A stretch of 35,704 nucleotides of DNA. It comes from Mariniblastus sp. Lineage in GTDB: Bacteria; Planctomycetota; Planctomycetia; Pirellulales; Pirellulaceae. The position numbers and the translations under genes were made by a program. The notes under the pieces were generated by a model, which saw only the letters and a program-made list of their open reading frames with translations, searched no databases and had not been told where the DNA came from. Below are positions 1 to 7,763 of this stretch, in pieces (position 1 is the first letter of the stretch; each line of letters starts with the position of its first letter). The DNA is taken from the NCBI GenBank assembly GCA_023300235.1, contig JALZWN010000305.1:1-35704 (forward strand), in the 5' to 3' direction.

Positions 1-1873
1 GCGAAATCGTTTGGACGGCTCCGGAGTTGTTAGTGTAAGTGTCGGTTTCGTTGACTACCAGATTCGAATTAAAACCATCCAAGTTAGCGCCAACTGTTGG
101 GACATTGCCCAACGTCTGTTGACTAGTGTCACCGTCAAGCCCTTCAACAACTTCACCAAAAGCATTCTCACCGAGATTGGCCAACGTCGCATTGTCCCGT
201 AGAGCGATTGCACGGCGTACTGCAGATCCAACATCCGGAGTTCCATATCCGAACGTTGAATCCTTCCCTTCCGCCCCAAGATCTGCAGCAGTGCTAGCCA
301 GGATGTCACGTACTTCACCAGCGGTTAGGTCCGGATTGGCACTCCAAACTAAAGACGAATGTCCTGCGATAATAGGGTTTGCGTTGGATGTTCCAGCGAA
401 ATTGGCAACCGTTCCAGTAGGGCCAATCGAACGAGTTCCTGTTCCCGCTACAAATGTAAGCTCATCTCCGAAATTCGAAAAACTGGCCAGAGAAAGACTG
501 CTCGGATTTCTTATGCCATCAACCGTATCGATACTAGGAAAAACAGCACCGACCGCAAATATATTTTCATATTCGTTTGACAGCCTCGCGACACCACCAC
601 TGAAGGTACTGTTGCTTGTAAGGTCTATGTCTTGACCTCCATTTCCGGCGGCGATTGCAAATATCGCTCGATCAAGGTTGTCGGATACCAAATCTAGATC
701 TATACGATTAAGCCAAAACTCACCCTGAATTCCACCTTGAAACACGACTCGGCTTGCCGATGTCGAATCGAGTCGATCAAATGCTGCCTCGATTGCTTCG
801 TTAAGCAGAAAAATCCCAAATGGTGCGAGGTCGGAGTTAGCCCCGTACACATCAATCACTAACTTGTCGCTGTCCCAGTTGATACCCGCTACGCCAAGGT
901 TGTTGTTGGCCTCAGCGGCAAAAATACTCGTTGACCGATGTCCATGGTCTCCTTCCGGGAGTAATGAACTTGAGTTCAGCAAGAAGTCAGTGTTGCTGAG
1001 ATCTAGGTCAGTTGTGAGAGGAACACCGTTAATGGAGGGAACTCCATTATCCAGTGAGACAACCAAAACGTCTTCAGAACCGCGTGTAAATCGCCAAGCA
1101 TCACTGATATCAGCGAGGGCAAAGTCCCATTGATCCACATACTCTGGATCGTTAGGACGAGTTGTCAATTCAACAACCGAACCGTCGGAAAATTCAAGCC
1201 TCTCGATTCCCTGTACATAAAGTTCGCGGCCATCATTCAATGAAACGTAATCATAAACTGAGCCTTGGTAGAGCGCTTGGGATGTAGTGAACCCGTCGCG
1301 ATCATACGCGCCAATGGACTCGCCGTTAAAATCGCTAATCAACGACTGGTTAAAGTTAAGCGAAAGCGAATCAGTTCCACCATTCCCCTCGAAGACGTAC
1401 GCTGAACCACTGGCTCCTGAGTAATCGAACGTCTCGCCCCGGAAGTTGCCCTCAACGATGGTCGTTGGCAGCACATCGATAGACACTAAGCTAGAAGCGG
1501 TCCTAGCGCCATCTGATGTTGAAGCAACAGCAAAGATTTCTTGGGAGCCAGTTACCGTCGAAAGTCCTTCCAAACTGATATAGCCATTGGCAAGGCTGCT
1601 GGCGGAGTACTCACCAATCTTTAACGTCGTGTCTCCTTCGCGCGAATAGACATCGACATTTTCCAGAGTTCCACCTGTCACATTCAAGTTGTAATTGAGA
1701 ACTAACGACGAAGATTCCAAGACAGTCGAGGCAGTACTATCACCTGAGCCGTCGGCAACGGAAAAATTCGAAAACACAGCAGCTAATAATTGCCTTGGCT
1801 CTAACGATTCATAAGTCCCAGTAGAATCAGATCGTCTGCGATTTTTTCGCCGCATCGTTTTGTTTTTTCTCAT
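1..1873 (-). CDS. Exported subtilisin-family (S8) serine peptidase, C-terminus cut by window edge
   Basis: The reading frame is open from the ATG at 1873 to the window edge, giving 624 visible residues and no stop, so the C-terminus is missing. The basic N-terminus is followed by LEPRQLLA, the planctomycete LEPRxLLA motif found on exported or surface proteins. Residues of roughly 30-250 form Thr/Ser/Gly-rich beta-type sequence. The peptidase domain shows all four S8 elements with normal spacing: Asp275 in VSLDNG, His310 in DHGHRSTSI, the oxyanion Asn411 in AAGNGG, and Ser496 in GTSNANPIIAG. The motifs depart from consensus: DNG instead of DTG, HGHR instead of HGTH, and NANP instead of MATP. 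Sequence after about residue 560 looks like the start of a further beta domain. Export and proteolysis are inferred from family; the substrate is unknown. An internal ATG at 1855 is an alternative start. Confidence 0.88.
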   Translation of the reverse strand, partial: MRKNKTMRRKNRRRSDSTGTYESLEPRQLLAAVFSNFSVADGSGDSTASTVLESSSLVLNYNLNVTGGTLENVDVYSREGDTTLKIGEYSASSLANGYISLEGLSTVTGSQEIFAVASTSDGARTASSLVSIDVLPTTIVEGNFRGETFDYSGASGSAYVFEGNGGTDSLSLNFNQSLISDFNGESIGAYDRDGFTTSQALYQGSVYDYVSLNDGRELYVQGIERLEFSDGSVVELTTRPNDPEYVDQWDFALADISDAWRFTRGSEDVLVVSLDNGVPSINGVPLTTDLDLSNTDFLLNSSSLLPEGDHGHRSTSIFAAEANNNLGVAGINWDSDKLVIDVYGANSDLAPFGIFLLNEAIEAAFDRLDSTSASRVVFQGGIQGEFWLNRIDLDLVSDNLDRAIFAIAAGNGGQDIDLTSNSTFSGGVARLSNEYENIFAVGAVFPSIDTVDGIRNPSSLSLASFSNFGDELTFVAGTGTRSIGPTGTVANFAGTSNANPIIAGHSSLVWSANPDLTAGEVRDILASTAADLGAEGKDSTFGYGTPDVGSAVRRAIALRDNATLANLGENAFGEVVEGLDGDTSQQTLGNVPTVGANLDGFNSNLVVNETDTYTNNSGAVQTIS

Positions 1874-2443
1874 CGTTAATTGCTCTTTGCTGTGGGGAAT
1901 AGCTAACGGAATGTGAGAATTTTTACACACCATCAGAGGGAAAACAATGCTTACAGAGAGAATTCATGTACAAAGATGACAGTTTCAACGCACGATCTAA
2001 GCGGCTTGATGTTGGCGATTGAATTGGTGTCGAAATGCGCATACCCATGCCTTGAGAGACATATCGACCATTCAGCCTTCAGCTTAAGGGGCTGTCGAAT
2101 TGACGATTCGATTGACTGATTTAAAAGAAGGGCAACGAGTGCCGACCGCAAATTACGTTGTCATAAACACTTGATGGCAATCGCGTTAAGAAGAAACGGT
2201 GCATCGATTCGTTCAGCAATTCTGTTTCAATGTTTGTTCCGCTGCAAAAGTAGAGAGCCTTCGGTAGTACCAAAGGCGGCAAAACGATCGGGGACAGGCG
2301 GCGAACTGAATAGCCGGCATCGAAATCCAGCGGCTGTCCCCAAGCATTCTTCCCCAGTTGTGTTCTGCAAAAGCCAGAAACCAATGCGTACTGGTCGGTA
2401 TAGTGAGCGATTTCTCGCATATCAAAGCTTGGTATGTTCCCGT
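1874..2443. other. Gene-poor spacer upstream of the peptidase and the toxin-antitoxin pair
   Basis: I see no convincing gene here. Several open frames of 60-100 codons overlap on both strands without recognisable motifs or good ribosome sites. The only structure noted is the hairpin-forming repeat at 2290-2341, listed separately. Confidence 0.5.
2290..2341. repeat. Inverted repeat with GGGGACAG / CTGTCCCC arms
   Basis: GGGGACAG at 2290-2297 is matched by its perfect reverse complement CTGTCCCC at 2334-2341, around a 36-base interior. The same kind of GGGGACA/TGTCCCC edge occurs again near 2991 and 3612. This suggests members of one family of intergenic palindromic elements, an inference from the shared edge only. 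Confidence 0.45.
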
Positions 2444-2471
2444 TTGCCCTACTAGATGTTTGGGATACAAT
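2444..2471 (+). promoter_or_regulatory. Candidate sigma-70 type promoter for the toxin-antitoxin pair
   Basis: TTGCCC at 2444-2449 and TACAAT at 2466-2471 are separated by 16 bases, about 36 bases before the antitoxin start. Each hexamer has four or five consensus positions. An AAAGG-like ribosome site lies just before the ATG at 2508. This is a motif match only. Confidence 0.4.
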
Positions 2472-2507
2472 GGCATTTCAAACGCTCGCTAGACCAAAGG
2501 CTTTACA

Positions 2508-2705
2508 ATGACACTGCAAGAACTTGAAAATAAGGTTTCTCAACTTCCACCGGATCAGCTTGCCAAGTTCATTGATTGGGTTAAAGAATTAGACAGTGAT
2601 TTATGGGACAAGCAGATAGACTCAGACGTGGCTGCCGGGCGATTGGACAGCCTAGTAGCCGATGCGATCGCCGAAGATGACGCCGGCCGAACTACTCCGC
2701 TATGA
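2508..2705 (+). CDS. Antitoxin-like small protein of a type II toxin-antitoxin pair
   Basis: This is a 65-residue acidic protein starting ELENKVSQLPPDQLAKF and continuing through a Trp/Asp-rich W-D-K-Q-I-D-S-D-V-A-A-G-R-L-D-S-L segment to a short Arg-Thr tail. That layout is the one I associate with small proteins encoded directly before RelE/ParE-family toxins. No helix-turn-helix or ribbon-helix-helix fold is evident by eye, so DNA binding is not assured. Its stop codon overlaps the next start (ATGA at 2702-2705), which implies translational coupling. The role as antitoxin is inferred from size, acidity and pairing. The start is supported by an AAAGG-like site 8-12 bases upstream. Confidence 0.8.
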   Translation: MTLQELENKVSQLPPDQLAKFIDWVKELDSDLWDKQIDSDVAAGRLDSLVADAIAEDDAGRTTPL

Positions 2706-2962
2706 TTCATAATACGACTTCGGAATTTTGGAAACGCTATCGAACTCTACCCCATAAAATACGAGATCTAGCTGACAAGAATTTTGCGATTCTCAAAGAC
2801 AATCCAAGCCACCCATCGCTCCACTTTAAAAGCGTTGGCTCGACGTTAAAGTCTGCTAGGGTCGGACGCGACTATCGGGCGCTCGCAGTAGAACGCGAAT
2901 ATGGCTTTCTGTGGATCTGGATTGGAACTCATGCAGAGTACGACAAGATGCTCGCACAGTAA
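2702..2962 (+). CDS. RelE/ParE-family toxin
   Basis: This 86-residue basic protein contains the pattern F-W-K-R-Y-R-T-L-P near the N-terminus, DNPSHPSLHFKSVG in the centre, and ARVGRDYRALAVER followed by WIWIGTHAEYDKML at the end. These are the hallmarks of the compact RelE/ParE toxin fold: helices, then a four-strand sheet with a conserved Arg and a terminal Tyr-Asp. Members of the superfamily either cleave ribosome-bound mRNA or inhibit gyrase, and the sequence does not say which. It overlaps the antitoxin gene by four bases. The length is complete for the family, with no sign of decay. Confidence 0.85.
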   Translation: MIHNTTSEFWKRYRTLPHKIRDLADKNFAILKDNPSHPSLHFKSVGSTLKSARVGRDYRALAVEREYGFLWIWIGTHAEYDKMLAQ

Positions 2963-2981
2963 TAAACGAGACGGCAGTTGG

Positions 2982-3047
2982 GAGGCAGTTGGGGACACCC
3001 AAAAAGTTAGCTGGGACGTCCAGTTTGCGAGTGTCTCCAACTGCTTC
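2982..3047. repeat. Long imperfect hairpin between the toxin and the Sel1 gene
   Basis: The left arm 2982-2998 (GAGGCAGTTGGGGACAC) and right arm 3031-3047 (GTGTCTCCAACTGCTTC) are complementary at 15 of 17 positions, and the two exceptions can form G-U pairs in RNA. The interior carries a second short stem (CCC/GGG) and the palindrome GGACGTCC. The left arm is preceded by an 11-base tandem duplication (2973-2983 and 2984-2994). It may be a REP-like element or an RNA hairpin that separates the toxin transcript from the next gene. Confidence 0.6.
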
Positions 3048-3081
3048 TCCTCGTTCAAATTAACAAAGACGGTCGGAATTC

Positions 3082-3585
3082 ATGCAAGACCAATCTGTAT
3101 TGATCAATCACTTGATTCAAGAAGGGCAAGACTTCTGTAGGTCCTGTCCTGGCAACGAAGAAAGTAGAGTTAAAGCGTTTGAACGCTTTCTTGAAGCTGC
3201 TGACCTCGGTTCGGTCGAAGCCATGGTCTGGTGTGGTGAAGCGTACTTAAATGGGTACGGAACAAACGTTAACCAGAGGATGGCAGAGAGGCTTATCCGG
3301 CAAGCGGTAAAGTTCGATAATCCAAGGGCTAAGTATCTCCAAGCTGATCAGCTTATAAAGAAAGCTTCCCCTAAATTACATGGCAGTGCTTTTGCTCTAG
3401 CTCTTGAAGCTTGGAATGCTGGAGAGCAAGAAGCTTTTTTCTTGGTTGGTTGGATGTACTTGCGAGGCGTTGGGACAGCGAAGGATACAGATTACGGTTA
3501 TTCAATTATTAAAAAAGCAGCGAAGGCTGGCGACTCAAACGCTATCAGGTTTCTAGACAAAACAGACAAGAATAAGGTTCCATGA
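3082..3585 (+). CDS. Sel1-repeat (tetratricopeptide-like) protein
   Basis: This is a 167-residue protein with no signal peptide or membrane segment. Residues of about 32-105 and 106-160 read as Sel1-like repeats: A-D-L-G-S-V-E-A-M-V-W-C-G-E-A-Y-L-N-G-Y-G-T, then G-W-M-Y-L-R-G-V-G-T-A-K-D with K-K-A-A-K-A-G-D-S-N-A after it. Sel1 repeats form alpha/alpha solenoids that mediate protein-protein contacts. No catalytic motif is present and the partner is unknown. It stands alone, 120 bases after the toxin and separated from it by a hairpin. The ribosome site is weak; ATG at 3082 is the first start in the frame. Confidence 0.8.
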   Translation: MQDQSVLINHLIQEGQDFCRSCPGNEESRVKAFERFLEAADLGSVEAMVWCGEAYLNGYGTNVNQRMAERLIRQAVKFDNPRAKYLQADQLIKKASPKLHGSAFALALEAWNAGEQEAFFLVGWMYLRGVGTAKDTDYGYSIIKKAAKAGDSNAIRFLDKTDKNKVP

Positions 3586-3661
3586 GCCCAAAGCGGTAAG
3601 TTTTAAAGGAAGTGTCCCCCAGGCTCGTTTAGCCGCGACCATCCATCAGTGAGCGGTCACC

Positions 3662-3737
3662 AGTTTAACGGCCAGCCGGAAGGCGACCGTGCTTTGTAGG
3701 TCAGGCTCGCCGACGCCTGCCGGCTATCCGTTAAACT
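3662..3737. repeat. REP-like palindromic unit (first copy with its inverted arm)
   Basis: Arms 3662-3685 and 3714-3737 are inverted copies matching at 21 of 24 positions, around a 28-base loop. The second arm is the core of a 30-base sequence (3708-3737) that recurs exactly at 3812-3841. The shared core is CCTGCCGGCTATCCGTTAAA. The unit sits between the Sel1 gene and the 3' end of the symporter gene, the usual place for REP-type elements. Confidence 0.65.
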
Positions 3738-3811
3738 CTATGCTGCAATGCGAGCCAGCTACAAGCCGACGGCAGCTAACCGTTAAGCCGTGTGTTTTTG
3801 AGAGTGTTTCA

Positions 3812-3841
3812 CGCCGACGCCTGCCGGCTATCCGTTAAACT
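3812..3841. repeat. Second exact 30-base copy of the CCTGCCGG...TTAAAC repeat
   Basis: Positions 3812-3841 are identical to 3708-3737, 104 bases apart. A looser relative lies at 3771-3790, and partial relatives at 7198-7215 and 30186-30200. The repeat ends 9 bases before the symporter stop codon. Confidence 0.7.
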
Positions 3842-3849
3842 AAATCGAT

Positions 3850-5394
3850 TCAGTCGAAAAATTTGTCCAATGTTGGTTTGCTGGGCGGGCAGGTTAATAA
3901 GGTAGTCACGGTCATCGCTACGGTGGTGCAAGCGAAAATTACCACCACGGGCATCAGTTTTATTTCGAACAGTTCAATCGCAAAATGTTTGTCCGCTCCC
4001 CACTGGGCTTCTTTGAAAAAGAACACCCAGCTGCCGGCGTTGGCCAGCAAGCCTGCCACCACTCCGGCGGCCGTAAAGCGTCGCCAGTAAATCGCTGCGA
4101 CCACGATCGGGAACATCCCCGCAAAACCACTGAAGCACCAGATCGCCAGCCCAAAGACGCTCGCCCCAAACCCGGTCGCCAGGCACAAGCCGTAAGTCAC
4201 CGCCACGATCGCGACAATGAACCCGCGAGCCAACAAGATCTCACTGCGGTCGCTCAGCTTTTCTTTTCGCAGGCTGCCGACTAAGTCGTTAGTGAACATC
4301 GAACCAATGCACAAGAACTGGCTGTCCAGCGACGACATGATCGCGGCCAAGATCCCCGCCGACAGAAACCCACCGGTAACCGGACCGATGAATTGATTGA
4401 CCATCGCTGGCATTACTTGGTTGGAAGATTTGAGAGCAACTTTCCCCGCGACCGCTTCGCCGATCGAGAACTCGTTCATCGCCCAGCAGCCGATCAAGAC
4501 GCATGGCACCCAAACGATCATGATGAAAATTGGGTGCAGCACGACAGGTAGTTTGAACGTGTTCGAGCTTTTCGCCGTCAGCCAGTGTTGAAACAAGTGC
4601 GGGAACATCGCGACCGACAACGGGATGAACATAAAGCAAAAGAAGGTCGATTGAGAGACTTTGGCTCGGCTGGCTGCAGCGTCTGGGATCTGTGAATTTA
4701 GCTGCGAGAAGTTCTCCCAGAACGTTGCTTGGCCGCCGAGTTTTTCCGACAGCATGTAAAACGCAATCCCGCCCAGTGCCATGAACACGATCGTTTGAAA
4801 CGCATTGGCCCAAGTCGTCCCGCGCATGCCGCCGAGAAACACGTAGCTCAGCACCACCAAGCAAATCGTCAATGCTCCCAGCCAAGTTGGCACCGCGCCG
4901 GTATCGCCCCAGCCAGGGAAGGCACCCACGGTCGCACTTGAGATCACCAACCCGCCACCGATCACACCGATCATTAGGTAGGGAATGATCAAACCAATCA
5001 GAATCGGGAACATCAGCAGCCCGACGAATCCGCTTTCGAAGCGGTCACGGAAAAACTCAATCTGCGTCGAGTAACCGTATTTCCGACCGTAGCGGTACAG
5101 TCGTAGACCGACCAAGTAAAAGCACAGCGAGTGCACGATGCCGCTGCCGGAGGCCAGCATGCCGTACACGCCCGACCCCAGCTCAAACGCTTTGCTGGAG
5201 GAACCCACGATCGCAAAGGCCGTCATCGTGGTGCCGAACATCGACAGCAGTAGCAGTACCGGCCCGATCGTATGGCTGGCCAGCAAGTAATCTTTCTTGG
5301 TGCCGCGGAGTAGTTTGTTGGCTCCGATTCCCAAGAGGACCAGTAGTAATAGATACCCAGCCAAGATGGCGAGTTTGATTTGTCCGTCGTTCAT
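3850..5394 (-). CDS. Sodium:solute symporter family transporter
   Basis: This is a 514-residue polytopic membrane protein with about 13 hydrophobic segments, the normal size for the SSF family (PanF/PutP-like). Family features seen include the N-terminal helix followed by the G-T-K-K-D-Y-L-L-A-S-H-T-I-G-P segment, a glycine-rich F-L-G-G-M-R-G-T-T-W-A-N-A-F-Q loop in the middle, and S-A-G-I-L-A-A-I-M-S-S-L-D-S-Q-F in the later core, which is the region that helps build the Na+ site. It should couple sodium entry to uptake of an organic solute; the substrate cannot be read from the sequence. Its ATG overlaps the stop of the upstream DUF3311-like gene by one base (TAATG), so the two are almost certainly coupled. 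Confidence 0.9.
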   Translation of the reverse strand: MNDGQIKLAILAGYLLLLVLLGIGANKLLRGTKKDYLLASHTIGPVLLLLSMFGTTMTAFAIVGSSSKAFELGSGVYGMLASGSGIVHSLCFYLVGLRLYRYGRKYGYSTQIEFFRDRFESGFVGLLMFPILIGLIIPYLMIGVIGGGLVISSATVGAFPGWGDTGAVPTWLGALTICLVVLSYVFLGGMRGTTWANAFQTIVFMALGGIAFYMLSEKLGGQATFWENFSQLNSQIPDAAASRAKVSQSTFFCFMFIPLSVAMFPHLFQHWLTAKSSNTFKLPVVLHPIFIMIVWVPCVLIGCWAMNEFSIGEAVAGKVALKSSNQVMPAMVNQFIGPVTGGFLSAGILAAIMSSLDSQFLCIGSMFTNDLVGSLRKEKLSDRSEILLARGFIVAIVAVTYGLCLATGFGASVFGLAIWCFSGFAGMFPIVVAAIYWRRFTAAGVVAGLLANAGSWVFFFKEAQWGADKHFAIELFEIKLMPVVVIFACTTVAMTVTTLLTCPPSKPTLDKFFD

Positions 5395-5792
5395 TAGACT
5401 TGGGCTCCGGTTTTTTCGGCAGCTTGGTCCGTTTTTGTTTTGGCTTGGTTGGTTTCATTGGCTTCTGACCATTCGTCCTTCGGCCAAGCGATCAACGTGA
5501 CGATCCACCAAAAAAACGCAGCGACGATCGACAGGCCAACGTGAAACACAAACCCCTGCGGTAGCTCGCCGACGGATCGCTCGGTCACTCCCCAGTTCCA
5601 GAAGTCATGGTGCACGACAAACAAAGTCAAAATCAGACCAAGTGTGAAAAACGTAGCCGATTGAATTCGAAAAAGAATCAGTGCCAAGACCCACAAGCCT
5701 AGTAGTGTCCAGAGGATTGCCGGCGATACCGGCGGGTCGGCCAGCAACAGCGTTTGGTGGGCAATGCTTGACGTCCAATCGAGCGACATCAT
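5394..5792 (-). CDS. DUF3311-like small membrane protein paired with the symporter
   Basis: The protein has about 132 residues if the ATG at 5792 is used. ATG at 5789 is equally possible, and a GTG at 5876 would give 160 residues with an unconvincing charged leader. Three hydrophobic segments are visible, around A-I-L-W-T-L-L-G-L-W-V-L-A-L, F-F-T-L-G-L-I-L-T-L-F and F-V-F-H-V-G-L-S-I-V-A-A-F-F-W-W. The H-H-D-F-W-N-W motif followed by L-P-Q-G and a terminal A-W-P resembles DUF3311-type proteins, which are commonly encoded beside SSF symporters. The C-terminal tail is Lys/Glu/Thr-rich and presumably cytoplasmic. Its last base is shared with the symporter start. A role as accessory subunit is inferred from this pairing. 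Confidence 0.75.
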   Translation of the reverse strand: MMSLDWTSSIAHQTLLLADPPVSPAILWTLLGLWVLALILFRIQSATFFTLGLILTLFVVHHDFWNWGVTERSVGELPQGFVFHVGLSIVAAFFWWIVTLIAWPKDEWSEANETNQAKTKTDQAAEKTGAQV

Positions 5793-6001
5793 GAGTGGTT
5801 TACCGTTGGAGTGAGTGTTTTGCGATGGTTCCCAGTGTAATGTCGCCTTTTGCTGCGTAAAAGAGCGCTCTTTCACGGAGAGGCTGACATTGAATACCCG
5901 TTCTCAAAATTGGGGCAAGCAAGTCACTCTTGAAACCGCCTCTTAAAGCCTTGCAATGGATTTCAATTTCGGTGAATCACGGTAAAACGAATTCTCAAAA
6001 T

Positions 6002-6022
6002 TGACATTTGGATTAAATGTCA
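6002..6022. promoter_or_regulatory. Perfect inverted repeat upstream of surE
   Basis: TGACATTT (6002-6009) and AAATGTCA (6015-6022) are perfect inverted copies around GGATT, 85 bases before the surE start. The size fits a dimeric regulator's operator or a short hairpin. No regulator is identified nearby. Confidence 0.45.
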
Positions 6023-6106
6023 GTCACGGAGGCAAAGGCGGCATTCTACGCGGCAACCAAAAATCGCCCGCGTATTAAAACTTTAGAAAGACGGTATCAT
6101 ATCCGC

Positions 6107-6793
6107 ATGAATATTTTGATCACCAATGACGATGGTTGGGGCTCGCCCGGCATCCGCATGCTTGAATCGGTTGCTCGTGAGTTTGGAAACACATGGGTCG
6201 TGGCACCGGACAAACCGGTCTCCGGCATCAGCCATCAATTAACTTTCGAAGTCCCGATGACGCTGGCCGAGCAAGCCCCGCAATCGTATTCGCTGACCGG
6301 CACGCCCGCTGATTGTGCTCGCGTGGCGATCTCGCAACTGGGCGTGAACTTTGATTGGGTTCTGTCGGGAATCAACAACGGCGGTAACCTTGGTGCGGAC
6401 ATTGCCATTTCAGGGACGGTGGCAGCGGTTCGTGAAGCTGGTTTTTTCGGTTGTCGAGGTGTCGCGTTTTCGCAGTACTTGAACGGGATGCGAGAAGATT
6501 TCGAGTGGGAGTTGTCGGGGCAGTTGGTTAAGCGTTTGTTGCCATCGCTATTGGAGTCAGGGATTGATTCTCGGAACTGGTACAACGTGAACTTGCCGGA
6601 TACGCAAGGACAATCGGTGGACGATGTTGAGTTTGTAAAAACGGTCCCTGATCGCAACCCGTTGCCGGCCAAATACGATCAGTTGGACAACGGCCAGATC
6701 ATTTACTGCGGCCAATACCGCGACCGCCCAACGGATCCGGGGTCTGACGTGGACGTTTGCTTCGGCGGCGCGGTTTCAATCACGAAGCACTAG
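6107..6793 (+). CDS. surE: 5'/3'-nucleotidase SurE
   Basis: This is a 228-residue cytosolic metal-dependent phosphatase acting on nucleoside monophosphates. The N-terminus MNILITNDDGWGSPGI carries the paired aspartates that bind the divalent metal. APDKPVSGISHQL supplies the conserved serine loop, TGTPADCA the phosphate-side loop, and VLSGINNGGNLG the asparagine of the metal site. The frame extends upstream to an ATG at 6017, but homologous proteins start at the M-N-I-L-I-T-N-D-D-G methionine, so 6107 is chosen. It is slightly shorter than E. coli SurE (253 residues) but keeps all catalytic elements. The neighbours do not form an evident operon with it. Confidence 0.93.
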   Translation: MNILITNDDGWGSPGIRMLESVAREFGNTWVVAPDKPVSGISHQLTFEVPMTLAEQAPQSYSLTGTPADCARVAISQLGVNFDWVLSGINNGGNLGADIAISGTVAAVREAGFFGCRGVAFSQYLNGMREDFEWELSGQLVKRLLPSLLESGIDSRNWYNVNLPDTQGQSVDDVEFVKTVPDRNPLPAKYDQLDNGQIIYCGQYRDRPTDPGSDVDVCFGGAVSITKH

Positions 6794-7251
6794 AGTTTGG
6801 TTTTTTGCTGGGTAGGCTGGACGCGTTTTGATTTAAAATGTCTTCCGTGGCTGGCCCAAGTATTTCGAGTGCTTTGTGAGTCGAGTGGGTGCCATGCTTC
6901 ACGGCTTTGAGGGTAAGAGGATCTACTAAGTGCCGGCATGCTGACGCGAACGATGTGGTTCTGAGGCAGTCCCGTGAGCATGTTGTTTACGGGGCCTTGT
7001 AGAGTCAGGCCGTTTTGAGCCGCGTAAACATGGCACCCTCCGTACACATTGGGGCAGGCTAGCTAAATGCTCTCAGCTCATGCCCGCGCACTAAATTTAC
7101 GGAAGAACCACTTTTTTCGGCTTCGCCAAAACGTTTCAAAGCAGCAGAGTCGTGGTTGGAAATCCATGCTGCCTTTTTTGCGAAACGGAATTCTCTTACG
7201 CCTGCCGGTTAAACGTTACTCGTTAGGCGTTACTCGTTCTTTGGCCGACGG
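6794..7251. other. Spacer between surE and the DUF2237 gene, with direct repeats
   Basis: No supportable gene was found; an 85-codon minus frame (6790-7047) lacks family features. The end of the spacer has a partial copy of the 3708/3812 repeat core at 7198-7215 (CGCCTGCCGG then TTAAAC). It also has an 11-base direct repeat CGTTACTCGTT at 7214-7224 and 7228-7238. Confidence 0.5.
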
Positions 7252-7626
7252 CTAATCCATCGCATCGATGGCGTGGGCTTTAAGGTCTTCCAGCGAAACG
7301 AATTCGATCGACGACATGTGGGTGGCGAGCAATCGGACTTGCGGAGCGCAGCCGGCCTCGAGTGCTTCTTTCCACCGCGTCACGCACAGGCACCATTGGT
7401 CTCCTGCCTCAAGGCCGGGAAACTGGTATTCGGGGATCGCAGTGGAAAGGTCATTGCCGACGGCTTTGCTGAACTTTAAAAAGTCGTCCGTCATGATCGC
7501 ACACACTAAGTGCAAGCCGACGTCTTCCATGCCGGTGCGGCAGTAGCCGTCGCGAAAGAAGCCCGTCATCGGTGACGAGCAGCAGACTTCTAGTTCAGAT
7601 CCTAGAACATTCTTGGGAAGACCCAT
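7252..7626 (-). CDS. DUF2237 family protein
   Basis: This 124-residue protein matches the DUF2237 pattern closely: N-V-L-G near the start, then P-M-T-G-F-F-R-D-G-Y-C-R-T-G, E-D-V-G-L-H-L-V-C-A-I-M-T, F-P-G-L-E-A-G-D-Q-W-C-L-C, R-W-K-E-A-L-E-A-G and a final SLEDLKAHA. Several conserved Cys residues are present (C-C, Y-C, V-C, W-C-L-C). The family has no established function. The frame is open up to 7728, but the extra N-terminal residues do not resemble the family and a purine-rich GAAAGAAG site precedes the ATG at 7626. It lies 167 bases downstream of the ATP-grasp gene on the same strand. Confidence 0.9.
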   Translation of the reverse strand: MGLPKNVLGSELEVCCSSPMTGFFRDGYCRTGMEDVGLHLVCAIMTDDFLKFSKAVGNDLSTAIPEYQFPGLEAGDQWCLCVTRWKEALEAGCAPQVRLLATHMSSIEFVSLEDLKAHAIDAMD

Positions 7627-7763
7627 CGGCTGGCTTCTTTCTATTGGACAAGCAACGTTTAAGGTGTTGGAGTTTGTTGGGCGGGCAGGCTGGATTATGA
7701 TTGTCGTACAACGCAGGAGAATTTGCAAACCGGAATGGGCTAAACCAAATCGTGCAGACTTGG

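Noticed and set aside
126..635. 169-codon plus-strand frame over the S8 peptidase
   Set aside because: It is antisense to the peptidase, whose catalytic residues are on the minus strand; no features of its own.
3708..3841. Possible CRISPR array from the two exact 30-base repeats
   Set aside because: There are only two exact copies, 104 bases apart, with an additional inverted copy. The spacing and orientation fit a REP-type element, and no cas gene is present.
6790..7047. 85-codon minus-strand frame after surE
   Set aside because: No ribosome site, no family motif, and composition unlike neighbouring genes; treated as non-coding.
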